From: Paenibacillaceae bacterium
GTDB lineage: Bacteria; Bacillota; Bacilli; Paenibacillales; Paenibacillaceae
DNA: 64,000 nt
NCBI GenBank assembly: GCA_900766135.1
Contig: CAAFUF010000016.1
Location: 104,840 to 168,839, forward strand
Reading direction: 5' to 3'
The translations under genes and the position numbers were made by a program. This document shows positions 9,010 through 16,799 of this stretch, piece by piece (the stretch's first letter is position 1; every line of letters begins with the position of its first letter). Below the pieces are notes generated by a model. It ran no database searches, had not been told where the DNA came from, and was given only the letters and a program-made list of their open reading frames with translations.

Positions 9010-10434
9010 ATGCGTGATTCTTCACGTCAGGTTGTCATAATCGGCGGGGGGCTGACCGGCCTGTCCGCGGCCTTTTACGTTCGCAAGTTCTACAAGGAAC
9101 GGGGCGTCACCCCGCAAATTACGCTGCTGGAAAAAGGCAACACGCTTGGCGGCAAGATCGAAACGCTGGAGAAGGACGATTTTGTGATCGAAAAGGGTCC
9201 CGATTCCTTCCTGGCCCGCAAGACGGCCATGACCGACCTGGCGAAGGAGCTGGGGCTGGAGGGCGAACTCGTGTCGATGAACCCGGACGCCAAGAAGACG
9301 TACATCGTTAGCGGCGGCAAGCTGCACCCGATGCCGTCGGGGCTGGTGTTAGGCATTCCGACGGAGCTCGGGCCTTTCCTGCGCAGCGGCCTCGTCTCCT
9401 GGAGCGGCAAAGCCCGCGCGATGCTGGATCTGGTGATGCCGGCGCGGCAAAGCGAGGAGGACGAGTCGCTCGGGGCGTTTATCGAACGCCGGCTGGGCGC
9501 CGAGGTGTTGCAGAACGTCACGGAGCCGCTGCTGGCCGGCATTTACGCGGGCGACACGTACAAGCTGAGCCTGCAGTCGACCTTCCCGCAGTTCGGTGAG
9601 GTCGAACGGGCTTACGGCAGCTTGATCAAAGGCATGATGACCGGCAAGAAGCCGGTGGAAACGCACACGGGCACGAAGCGCAGCGCGTTCCTGACGTTCC
9701 GCAAAGGCCTGCAGACGCTGGTCAAAGGGCTGGTCTCGTCGCTGACCGACGTCGATTGCCGCCTGGAGACCGAAGCGGCGGAAATCCGCCGCACGGGATC
9801 GGAAACATACGAGGTCGTGCTTGCCTCGGGCGAAGCGATCTCAGCGGAGGACGTCATCGTTACCGTGCCGGCGTTTGCCGCCGCCGAGCTGCTGCGGCCG
9901 CATGTCGACGTGGCTGCGCTGGATGCGATCAACTACGTGTCCGTCGCTAACGTCGTCATGGCGTTTGACCGCAAGGACGTTACCGGCCTGTTCGACGGCT
10001 CGGGCTTCCTGGTGCCGCGCAAGGAAGGCCTGAACATCACCGCCTGCACGTGGACCGGCATCAAGTGGCTGCATACGAGCCCGGACGATAAAATGCTGCT
10101 GCGCTGCTACGTCGGCCGCTCCGGCGACGAGGAGAAAGCCTCCTTGCCCGACGGGGAGCTGACGGAGCTCGTGCTCGGGGATTTGAAGCGGCTGATGAAC
10201 ATTACGGCCCGGCCGCTGTTCACGGAAATTACCCGCCTGCCGAAATCGATGCCGCAGTATCCGGTGGGCCATCTGCAGCAGGTTGCCGAGCTAAGCCGCC
10301 AATTGGAGGAATCGCTGCCCGGCGTCTACGCGACGGGGGCGGCATTTTACGGCGTGGGCCTGCCCGACTGCATCAAGCAGGCGAAGGAACTGGCCGAGCG
10401 GATGGCGGATCGATTGAAGGTCGCCCAGGCTTAA
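9010..10434 (+). CDS. hemY: Coproporphyrinogen III / protoporphyrinogen oxidase (HemY/CgoX)
   Basis: The 474-residue FAD flavoprotein has the Rossmann dinucleotide motif VVIIGGGLTGLSAAFYV at residues about 8-24. The C-terminal FAD motif is GVYATGAAFYGVGLPDCI. Firmicute members oxidise coproporphyrinogen III to coproporphyrin III using oxygen, upstream of CpfC. The spacing from hemH indicates co-transcription. A strong terminator at 10474 ends the operon. Confidence 0.95.
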   Translation: MRDSSRQVVIIGGGLTGLSAAFYVRKFYKERGVTPQITLLEKGNTLGGKIETLEKDDFVIEKGPDSFLARKTAMTDLAKELGLEGELVSMNPDAKKTYIVSGGKLHPMPSGLVLGIPTELGPFLRSGLVSWSGKARAMLDLVMPARQSEEDESLGAFIERRLGAEVLQNVTEPLLAGIYAGDTYKLSLQSTFPQFGEVERAYGSLIKGMMTGKKPVETHTGTKRSAFLTFRKGLQTLVKGLVSSLTDVDCRLETEAAEIRRTGSETYEVVLASGEAISAEDVIVTVPAFAAAELLRPHVDVAALDAINYVSVANVVMAFDRKDVTGLFDGSGFLVPRKEGLNITACTWTGIKWLHTSPDDKMLLRCYVGRSGDEEKASLPDGELTELVLGDLKRLMNITARPLFTEITRLPKSMPQYPVGHLQQVAELSRQLEESLPGVYATGAAFYGVGLPDCIKQAKELAERMADRLKVAQA

Positions 10435-10473
10435 GGGTCGGCCGGCCACAAGACCCGACATAGGACTTCCTGA

Positions 10474-10508
10474 CCCCTCGCCCGCAAAATAGGCGAGGGG
10501 TTCTATTT
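10474..10508 (+). terminator. Rho-independent terminator of the hem operon
   Basis: A nine-base-pair stem CCCCTCGCC/GGCGAGGGG is followed by TTCTATTTATTT. It lies 40 bases after the hemY stop. Confidence 0.85.
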
Positions 10509-10741
10509 ATTTACAGATACCTGATATAATAAAATCAAACGGTCAGCTTTTGATCACGAAGCGTATTCAGGGAGGCGGATTCGGCGTCGAATCTTGAATT
10601 CAGCCGGGCCTTCCGCCCACTCACGTAGCTTCCAGCTACGCTTCGTTACTCGGTTCCTAGCTTCATCCAACCTTTTCGGTGCTCAAAACCTGACATCGAA
10701 GTTTCATCGAAACGATAGATCAACGCCAAAAGGAGTCCGTA
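10509..10741 (+). other. Leader region before the CapA-like gene, no gene seen
   Basis: An extended -10 (TGATATAAT, hexamer at 10525-10530) could start a transcript with about 200 untranslated bases. The stretch contains a perfect small hairpin, CGTAGCT-TCC-AGCTACG (10624-10640). A reading frame at 10594 crosses it but has no ribosome site and unusual composition, so I do not call it. I recognise no known riboswitch class here. Confidence 0.35.
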
Positions 10742-12160
10742 ATGTATCCACCAAGGTCGGAAAAAAACAAAAAGAAACAGCAGGAAAAAAGGCGGCGGCA
10801 AAACCGGATTTGGCTCCTGCTTAACTTGACTCTCATCACTTTGATTTTCGTGCTGGGAGCTTACTTTTATTTAGAGGAACGCACCGGGCAGGCCGGTCCG
10901 GGGGCCGGAACGGAGCAGATGCCGGACATCTCGGGCGGAACCGTGCCGGACGAAGGCGATACAAGCGCCGGAAATGCGCCGAATGCGCAGCCGGACGAAG
11001 GCGATGCCGCGCAAACGGGAACGGAGAAGGAGAATGGGCAGGATAACGCCCAAGCGGGCGACGCCTCTTCCGGGGAAGGGGATCCGGCCGGCGTGGGAGA
11101 GAACGGCTTGGCCGCCGATCCGCCGCTTAGCTCGGACTCCGGCCGGGAGGATGGCGGCGATGCGGAGCGGTTGCTGATTCATTTTGCGGGAGATACGATT
11201 TTTTCCGGAAAGGTTGAGGAGCGGCTGGAGAAAGCGGGATACGATGCTCCGTACAAATACGTTCAGGGGTTGTTTCGGAACGACGATTTAAGCATATTGA
11301 ATCTGGAGACGCCGGTGACGGCCGGCGGGGAGCCGGCGGAAGATAAAACGTTTGTCTTCAAGTCGCCGCCGAAAGCGATCGGACCGATGGCCCAGGCCGG
11401 CGTGGACGCGGTCAATTTGGCTAACAACCATGTATTGGACCAAGGCGTTTCCGGTCTCCAGGATACGATGAAAGCCCTGCGGCAGCATCATGTGATGTAT
11501 GTCGGCGCGGGCAAGAACAGCAAAGAAGCTTACGCCCCGGTATATCTCGACCGCAAAGGGATCAAGATCGCCTTGTTCGGCTTTAGCCGGGTGGTACCGG
11601 AACCCGGATGGGTTGCCGGAAAGAACAAACCGGGGGTCGCCTCGGCGTACGCGCCGGAAGCTGCGCTGAATGCCATTAAGGAGGCCCGCAAGAACGCCGA
11701 CCTGGTGCTTGTGATGACCCATTGGGGCAAGGAGCGAACGACGAAGCTGGAGGACCACCAGCAAGAGCTGGCCCACGCGTTCATCGATGCCGGCGCCGAC
11801 TTGGTCGTCGGCGGCCATCCGCATGTGATGCAGGGGCTGGAGCAATACAAAGGCAAATGGATTGCCTACAGTACGGGCAACTTTATTTTTACCAAATCGA
11901 AGGATCCGAAGACGTGGGAAACCGCGGTGTTCGCTGCTTCCTGCACGCGCGCCGGGGATTGCGAGCTCAAGCTGATCCCGTATCTCACCGAGCTGGGGCA
12001 GCCCGTGCCGATGAGTCCCGAGGATGGAAGCCGATTGCTGAAGGAGATTGAGAGTTTCTCGCCGGGGGTACGGATTTCGGAGGACGGCGAAGTGAGCGCC
12101 TCCAAGACCGGGCGGATTCAAGAGCCCGGATTACCGCTCCTGGCGGATGATCGGACATAA
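10742..12160 (+). CDS. CapA family protein (PGA_cap metallophosphatase-like), membrane anchored
   Basis: The 472-residue protein starts with a basic stretch and one membrane helix (about residues 23-45). A low-complexity acidic Gly/Asp/Glu linker runs to about residue 135, followed by a CapA/PGA_cap domain. Diagnostic motifs are HFAGDTIFSGKVE, LNLETPVT, NLANNHVLDQG, MTHWGKE and GGHPHVMQG, the metal-ligand positions of this calcineurin-like fold. Relatives act in poly-gamma-glutamate synthesis or cell-envelope modification. No capB/capC genes are adjacent, so the role here is uncertain. The start follows AAAGGAG. The gene heads a tightly spaced five-gene run. Confidence 0.88.
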   Translation: MYPPRSEKNKKKQQEKRRRQNRIWLLLNLTLITLIFVLGAYFYLEERTGQAGPGAGTEQMPDISGGTVPDEGDTSAGNAPNAQPDEGDAAQTGTEKENGQDNAQAGDASSGEGDPAGVGENGLAADPPLSSDSGREDGGDAERLLIHFAGDTIFSGKVEERLEKAGYDAPYKYVQGLFRNDDLSILNLETPVTAGGEPAEDKTFVFKSPPKAIGPMAQAGVDAVNLANNHVLDQGVSGLQDTMKALRQHHVMYVGAGKNSKEAYAPVYLDRKGIKIALFGFSRVVPEPGWVAGKNKPGVASAYAPEAALNAIKEARKNADLVLVMTHWGKERTTKLEDHQQELAHAFIDAGADLVVGGHPHVMQGLEQYKGKWIAYSTGNFIFTKSKDPKTWETAVFAASCTRAGDCELKLIPYLTELGQPVPMSPEDGSRLLKEIESFSPGVRISEDGEVSASKTGRIQEPGLPLLADDRT

Positions 12161-12199
12161 TTGGAAGGATCGTTTCCGATTGGAGAAGGAGGCGAGAGA

Positions 12200-13000
12200 T
12201 TGCGTAACCCATGCGTAGCCCATCGCGGCTTTTCCGGAATCGCTCCGGAGAACACGATGGCCGCGGTCCAGCTTGCCATGCAGCAGGAGGATGTCCGTTG
12301 GATCGAAGTTGATGTACAATGTTCAAAGGACGGCGTGCCTTTGTTGATTCATGACTTTACGTTGAACCGCACGACAAACGGCCGGGGACCGGTCAAGGAC
12401 AAAACCTGGGCGGAGCTGCAAACGTTGGATGCCGGGAGTTGGAAATCCAAGGCTTACCGCGGGGAACGCTTGCCAAGCCTCGATGAATTTCTGGACGCCA
12501 TCGCCGGACGGCTGCACGTGAATCTGGAAATCAAGACCGAAAGCAACATGTACCCGGGGCTGGAGGAGAAGGTTGTCGCCGCCGTCAAGCGGCGGCATAT
12601 GGAGCATGAGGTCGTATTGACTTCCTTTGAGCCGCGGATCCTGGCGAAGATCAAGGAGATCGGCCGCGGCATCCGCACGGGCCTGATCATCGACCGGCAG
12701 CCGAAGGATTTGCTGCTGCGGCTGAAGCTGTTGCATTGCTCTTTTTTATCCATTCATTATCGGGCGTTAACCGCAGAGCTGGCTGAAAAAGCGTTCAAGC
12801 ACGGCATCGAGGTCATGGCCTGGACGATGGATGATGTGAAGTCGCTGCGGAAGGTCGCGGCGCTGCATCCCGGCATCCTGCTCTGCACGAACCGGCCGGA
12901 CGTATGGCGCCAAGCGGCCGGATGCGGGAAAACTAATCATGCGATTGTGAAATCACAATCCCTTGGAGGAGAAGATGACGATGAACAAATTGATCGCTAA
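12200..13000 (+). CDS. Glycerophosphodiester phosphodiesterase family protein
   Basis: The 266-residue TIM-barrel enzyme has GDPD signatures: VAHRGFSGIAPENTMAA (catalytic His), EVDVQCSKDGVPLLIHD (metal-binding Glu/Asp and second His) and HVNLEIKTE. It hydrolyses glycerophosphodiesters to glycerol-3-phosphate and an alcohol. No signal peptide is seen, so it is probably cytoplasmic. TTG 12200 is preferred because GGAGG lies seven bases upstream; an earlier in-frame TTG at 12161 has none. Its 3' end overlaps the next gene by about 26 bases, suggesting translational coupling. Confidence 0.92.
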   Translation: MRNPCVAHRGFSGIAPENTMAAVQLAMQQEDVRWIEVDVQCSKDGVPLLIHDFTLNRTTNGRGPVKDKTWAELQTLDAGSWKSKAYRGERLPSLDEFLDAIAGRLHVNLEIKTESNMYPGLEEKVVAAVKRRHMEHEVVLTSFEPRILAKIKEIGRGIRTGLIIDRQPKDLLLRLKLLHCSFLSIHYRALTAELAEKAFKHGIEVMAWTMDDVKSLRKVAALHPGILLCTNRPDVWRQAAGCGKTNHAIVKSQSLGGEDDDEQIDR

Positions 13001-13622
13001 TGTGTATTGCGTCGGCCGGAATTATCGGGCGCATGCCGAGGAGCTCGGCAACGAGGTACCGACCGAACCGATGATCTTCCTGAAACCGTCGCATGCGGTG
13101 ACGGCGATGGACGGCAGGGGCCTGGAGCTTCCGGCAGACCGCGGCTCGGTGCATTATGAAGCCGAGCTGGTGCTTCGCATCGCTCGCGACTACAAGCCGG
13201 GGATGACGGTTGATGAATTGGTGGACGTGATCGCGTTTGGGATCGACTTCACGTTGCGTGACGTGCAAAACATCGTCAAAGATAAGGGCAATCCGTGGAC
13301 GCCGGCCAAAGGTTTTCTGCAATCGGCGCCGATTACGCCTTACATCGCTTTCCCCGGCGCGGCGGAAACGGCGAATGAAGATTTCGTGCTGCGGAAGAAC
13401 GGCGAGGTCGTGCAGCGCGGCAATATCAGCCGGATGATTTTCCCGCTGCAGCAAATCGTTGATTATATCGCCGAGCATTACGGATTGGGCGAAGGGGATT
13501 TGATTTTTACCGGAACGCCTGAAGGAGTAGGCCCGGTCGTTCAAGGGGACAAGCTGGAATTGTCCTACGGCTCCCAAGTACTAGGCAGCTGCACAGTGGC
13601 TTCCGGCCCTTCGGCAAAATGA
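12975..13622 (+). CDS. Fumarylacetoacetate hydrolase family protein
   Basis: The 215-residue protein has FAH-domain motifs: YCVGRNYRAHAEELGN, PMIFLKPSHAV, HYEAELVLRIA with the metal-binding glutamates, and DLIFTGTPEGVGPV at the C-terminus. Relatives include acylpyruvate hydrolases, oxaloacetate decarboxylases and HpcE-type isomerases, so the substrate is open. Two ATGs (12975 and 12981) fit the GGAGG at 12965, with five- and eleven-base spacing. The start lies inside the end of the GDPD gene, and its stop overlaps the next start as ATGA. Confidence 0.88.
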   Translation: MTMNKLIANVYCVGRNYRAHAEELGNEVPTEPMIFLKPSHAVTAMDGRGLELPADRGSVHYEAELVLRIARDYKPGMTVDELVDVIAFGIDFTLRDVQNIVKDKGNPWTPAKGFLQSAPITPYIAFPGAAETANEDFVLRKNGEVVQRGNISRMIFPLQQIVDYIAEHYGLGEGDLIFTGTPEGVGPVVQGDKLELSYGSQVLGSCTVASGPSAK

Positions 13623-14452
13623 ATATGAATTGGATCGTAGGGGCGCTTTGCGCCCTGATCGTGTCTGGAGCCGCCTACAAGAAGCGATCGTTATCCTTTA
13701 CCGGCATGCTGGCCGCGTTCGTCATGGGGACCGTGTACTACGGGGCCGGGAATTTGTTCTGGTTTGGGATCTTGCTATTGTTCTTCGTCAGCTCGTCGGT
13801 ATTCTCGCATTTTCGCGGCGACCGCAAGGCGGAGCTGGAGAAATCGTATGCCAAAAGCGGACGCCGGGACGCCGGCCAGGTGTTGGCGAACGGCGGGCTG
13901 GGCATGGTGGTCTGCCTTGGCAATCTGTTCTGGCCCGATCCGGCGTGGGCGTACTTTTTCGTCGGGACGATGGCCGCAGTGACTGCGGACACGTGGGCGA
14001 CGGAATGGGGCGGCCTCAGCAAACGCGAGCCGCGTTCGATCCTGAACGGCCGCCGGGTTCCCCCGGGAACGTCGGGCGGGGTGACGCTGCTGGGCAGCAC
14101 GGCGGCGCTGGCCGGTGCAGCGTGCATCGGCGGGGCCGCATGGCTGCTGCGGATGTGGACGGGGGACGACGCTTATTCCGAGGTAGGTCCCGCGTTGCTG
14201 GCGCTGGTGAAATGGGGGCTGATCGGCGGAATTTCCGGCTTGGCCGGAGCCTTCGCCGATTCCTGGCTGGGCGCGACCGTTCAGCATATGCAGCGCTGCG
14301 TCGTATGCGGCAAAGAGGTTGAGGTGGCGGAGCATTGCGGTCAGGGCACCGTGCATTTGCGGGGTTACCGTTGGATGGACAACGATATGGTGAATTTACT
14401 CAGTTCCCTGGCAGCCGGGTTCCTGGCTTGGGGAATCGGGATGATAGGATAA
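13619..14452 (+). CDS. DUF92 (TMEM19/VTE6-like) integral membrane protein
   Basis: The 277-residue protein has about six to seven hydrophobic segments and the DUF92 signatures SGAAYKKRSLSFTGMLAAF, DTWATEWG and PGTSGGVTLLGS. The plant member VTE6 is a phytyl-phosphate kinase, and bacterial members are mostly uncharacterised. A CxxC-containing loop (CVVCGKEVEVAEHCG) near residue 225 is a possible metal site. Start and upstream stop overlap by four bases (ATGA), so it is translationally coupled to the FAH-family gene. Confidence 0.85.
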   Translation: MNMNWIVGALCALIVSGAAYKKRSLSFTGMLAAFVMGTVYYGAGNLFWFGILLLFFVSSSVFSHFRGDRKAELEKSYAKSGRRDAGQVLANGGLGMVVCLGNLFWPDPAWAYFFVGTMAAVTADTWATEWGGLSKREPRSILNGRRVPPGTSGGVTLLGSTAALAGAACIGGAAWLLRMWTGDDAYSEVGPALLALVKWGLIGGISGLAGAFADSWLGATVQHMQRCVVCGKEVEVAEHCGQGTVHLRGYRWMDNDMVNLLSSLAAGFLAWGIGMIG

Positions 14453-14467
14453 AGTAGGGGTTAACGA

Positions 14468-16417
14468 ATGAACATACTGACGGTGGAACAACTGACGAAA
14501 ACTTATGGGGAGAAAGTGCTGTTTCAGGACGCTTCCTTCGGCATGGACGAGAACGATAAAATCGGCGTGATCGGCGTCAACGGGACGGGCAAATCCACGT
14601 TCCTGAAGGTCATCGCCGGCCTGGAACAAGCCGATTCCGGCAAGGTCGCCATCAATCGGGACGTCCGCGTGACGTTCCTGGCGCAAAATCCCGAATATGC
14701 CCCGGACATTTCCGTTCTGCGCGGCGTGTTCCAAGGCGGCGGACCTGAGCTTCAGGTCGTATCCGCTTATATGGAGGCCGAGGAAGCGCTGGAACGGGAG
14801 CCGGAAAATGCCGCACGGCAGGCGGAACTGGCGCGGTTGTCGCAGGAGATGGACCGGCTGCAAACGTGGACGCTGGTCAGCGATGCCAAAAGCGTGCTCT
14901 CCAAGCTGGGCATCTCCGACTTCGCCCAGAACATGGGCAGCTTGTCCGGGGGCCAGCGCAAGCGCGTAGCGCTTGCTTCAGCGTTAATTCTCCCCTCGGA
15001 GCTGCTGATCATGGACGAGCCCACCAACCACATCGACAATGATTCCGTGGCTTGGCTGGAGACGTATCTCCAGAAACGGCGCGGGGCGTTGCTGCTCATT
15101 ACGCATGACCGTTATTTTCTGGACCGCGTCTGCAATGTCATGCTGGAGCTGGATCATGGCCGGTTGTTCCGCTATGAGGCGAATTACAGCCGTTTCCTCG
15201 AACTGAAGAGCGATCGCGAAGAGCGCGAAGCCGCCTCCGAACAGAAACGGCAAAATCTGCTGCGGAACGAGCTTGCCTGGATCCGCCGCGGGGCCAAAGC
15301 GCGCTCGACCAAGCAGAAAGCGCGGATCGAACGGTTCGAGCAGTTGCAAGCGGCAAAGACGGAATATAAGAGCGACAATCTCGAAATCTCGGTCGCTTCG
15401 ACCCGGCTGGGCCGCAAAATCCTGGAAATCGAAGGGCTGCGCAAGTCGATCGAAGGCCGGCTGCTTATCGGGGAGTTGACCTATACGGCGGTGCCGGGCG
15501 ACCGCGTGGGGATCGTGGGGCCCAACGGCAGCGGGAAATCGACGCTGCTGAACATGATCGCCGGGCGGATCGAGCCGGATGACGGCGAAATCGTGCTGGG
15601 CCAGACGGTGAAGCTGGGCTATTTTACCCAGGAGCATCAGGAAATGGACAGCCAGCAGCGGGCGATCGAATATATCAAGGAAGCGGCGGAGGTTGTGACG
15701 ACGGCGGACGGCTCACGGATTACCGCGGCGCAAATGCTGGAGCGCTTCTTATTCCCGCCGGACATGCAGTGGACGCCGATCGGCAAGCTGTCGGGGGGCG
15801 AGAAGCGGCGGCTCTATCTGCTGCGTGTATTGATGGGTGCGCCTAACGTTTTGCTGCTGGACGAACCGACCAACGATCTGGACATCCAGACGCTGACCGT
15901 GCTGGAAGCGTATTTGGACGAGTTCCCCGGCGCCGTGTTTGCCGTCTCCCATGACCGTTATTTCCTCGACCGGACCGTGGACAAAATCATGGCGTTCGAG
16001 GGCCGCGGCGTAGTCGCTGTGCATGTTGGCGATTATAGCGACTATGAGGAGCGGACGCAGCAAGCGGGCGGACAAACCGCCCCGGATTTGCGCAAAGCAG
16101 TCACCGACCGGTCTGACCGGAGCGACGCCGGACCGCAAGCCTCGTCCGGCAGCCGAGACCCGGGGCGCGGCGAGAAGCTGAAGTTCAGCTATAACGAGCA
16201 ACGTGAATACGAAACGATCGATGCCACCATTGAAGCGGCCGAGCAACACCTTGCGGCCATATCCGGGGAAATGGAATCCGCGGCGAGCGATGCCGGACGG
16301 CTGCAAGAACTGATGCAACAGCAGCAGGAGGCGGAGGCCGAGCTGGAACGCCTGATGGAACGCTGGACGTATCTGAACGAGCTGGCGGAGAAAATCGAAG
16401 CCCAGCGGAACGGGTGA
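14468..16417 (+). CDS. ABC-F family ATPase (YfmR/Uup-like)
   Basis: The 649-residue cytoplasmic protein has two ABC domains and no membrane segments. The first domain has Walker A GVNGTGKST (36-44), signature LSGGQRKRVALA and Walker B LLIMDEPTNHID. The second has GPNGSGKST, LSGGEKRRL and LLLDEPTNDLD. A charged interdomain linker (about 240-310) and a C-terminal coiled coil (about 575-645) are typical of the Uup/YfmR branch, whose members relieve stalled or EF-P-dependent ribosomes. Antibiotic resistance is possible in this superfamily, but nothing here points to it. It is last in the run starting at 10742. Confidence 0.93.
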   Translation: MNILTVEQLTKTYGEKVLFQDASFGMDENDKIGVIGVNGTGKSTFLKVIAGLEQADSGKVAINRDVRVTFLAQNPEYAPDISVLRGVFQGGGPELQVVSAYMEAEEALEREPENAARQAELARLSQEMDRLQTWTLVSDAKSVLSKLGISDFAQNMGSLSGGQRKRVALASALILPSELLIMDEPTNHIDNDSVAWLETYLQKRRGALLLITHDRYFLDRVCNVMLELDHGRLFRYEANYSRFLELKSDREEREAASEQKRQNLLRNELAWIRRGAKARSTKQKARIERFEQLQAAKTEYKSDNLEISVASTRLGRKILEIEGLRKSIEGRLLIGELTYTAVPGDRVGIVGPNGSGKSTLLNMIAGRIEPDDGEIVLGQTVKLGYFTQEHQEMDSQQRAIEYIKEAAEVVTTADGSRITAAQMLERFLFPPDMQWTPIGKLSGGEKRRLYLLRVLMGAPNVLLLDEPTNDLDIQTLTVLEAYLDEFPGAVFAVSHDRYFLDRTVDKIMAFEGRGVVAVHVGDYSDYEERTQQAGGQTAPDLRKAVTDRSDRSDAGPQASSGSRDPGRGEKLKFSYNEQREYETIDATIEAAEQHLAAISGEMESAASDAGRLQELMQQQQEAEAELERLMERWTYLNELAEKIEAQRNG

Positions 16418-16507
16418 GGCACGGGTGAGGGTAGAATGAGGCCCGTTTTTTTCAGCCTCAGCTTGAACACGTCGCGCCTAATGTAGCCGCCGGTGCTGGC
16501 CGGGATG

Positions 16508-16690
16508 AAATGTTGTAATTTCTGCAACATATTGGCAGGCTGAAGGGCTTTTTAGCAAATGATGTTGTAAATAGTGCAACATTTAGCCTTGATTTCCGCT
16601 TCATCGAGCAAAAATGTTGCACGAAATGCAGCATTTTTGCCCTGCAACGGCCGATCCCCTCCAAAATGTTGTACAAACTGCAACTTTTTA
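16508..16690. repeat. Array of four TGTTGYA-N5-TRCAACA palindromes, exact 52-bp period
   Basis: The 382-bp gap between the ABC-F and MATE genes holds no credible gene but four 19-base hairpin-like units. The TGTTG cores begin at 16511, 16563, 16615 and 16667, a step of exactly 52 each time. Arms are seven bases around a variable five-base centre, often flanked by AAAA and TTTT. Several mismatches are of the G-T type, preserving pairing in RNA. The 33-base spacers are unrelated. The same family recurs at 40871. Confidence 0.8.
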
Positions 16691-16718
16691 GGGTTCGGCG
16701 CTCCAAACTATGAAAATA

Positions 16719-16769
16719 TGCTATAATCGATACCTGTAAACTCTTCGCCCGGCGAAGAGTCTTTCTTTT
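16719..16769 (+). promoter_or_regulatory. Extended -10 promoter and early hairpin before the MATE gene
   Basis: TGCTATAAT (hexamer 16722-16727) resembles an extended -10. It is followed by a near-perfect hairpin ACTCTTCG-CCCG-CGAAGAGT (16740-16760) and a T-rich tract. A hairpin starting a few bases into the transcript may act as an attenuator or stabilise the mRNA. Confidence 0.5.
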
Positions 16770-16799
16770 GCATCCATTTCATAAAAAAGAAGTGATAAT

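Noticed and set aside
10594..10824. 76-codon frame before the CapA-like gene
   Set aside because: No ribosome site, odd composition, and it runs out of frame into the real gene.
16508..16690. CRISPR array (short palindromic repeats with about 33-base spacers)
   Set aside because: The repeats differ from each other in the centre and arms, only four occur per locus, and no cas genes are present.
16458..16706. Reverse-strand frame across the palindrome array
   Set aside because: Its codons follow the repeat sequence, it has no ribosome site, and its content changes with each spacer.
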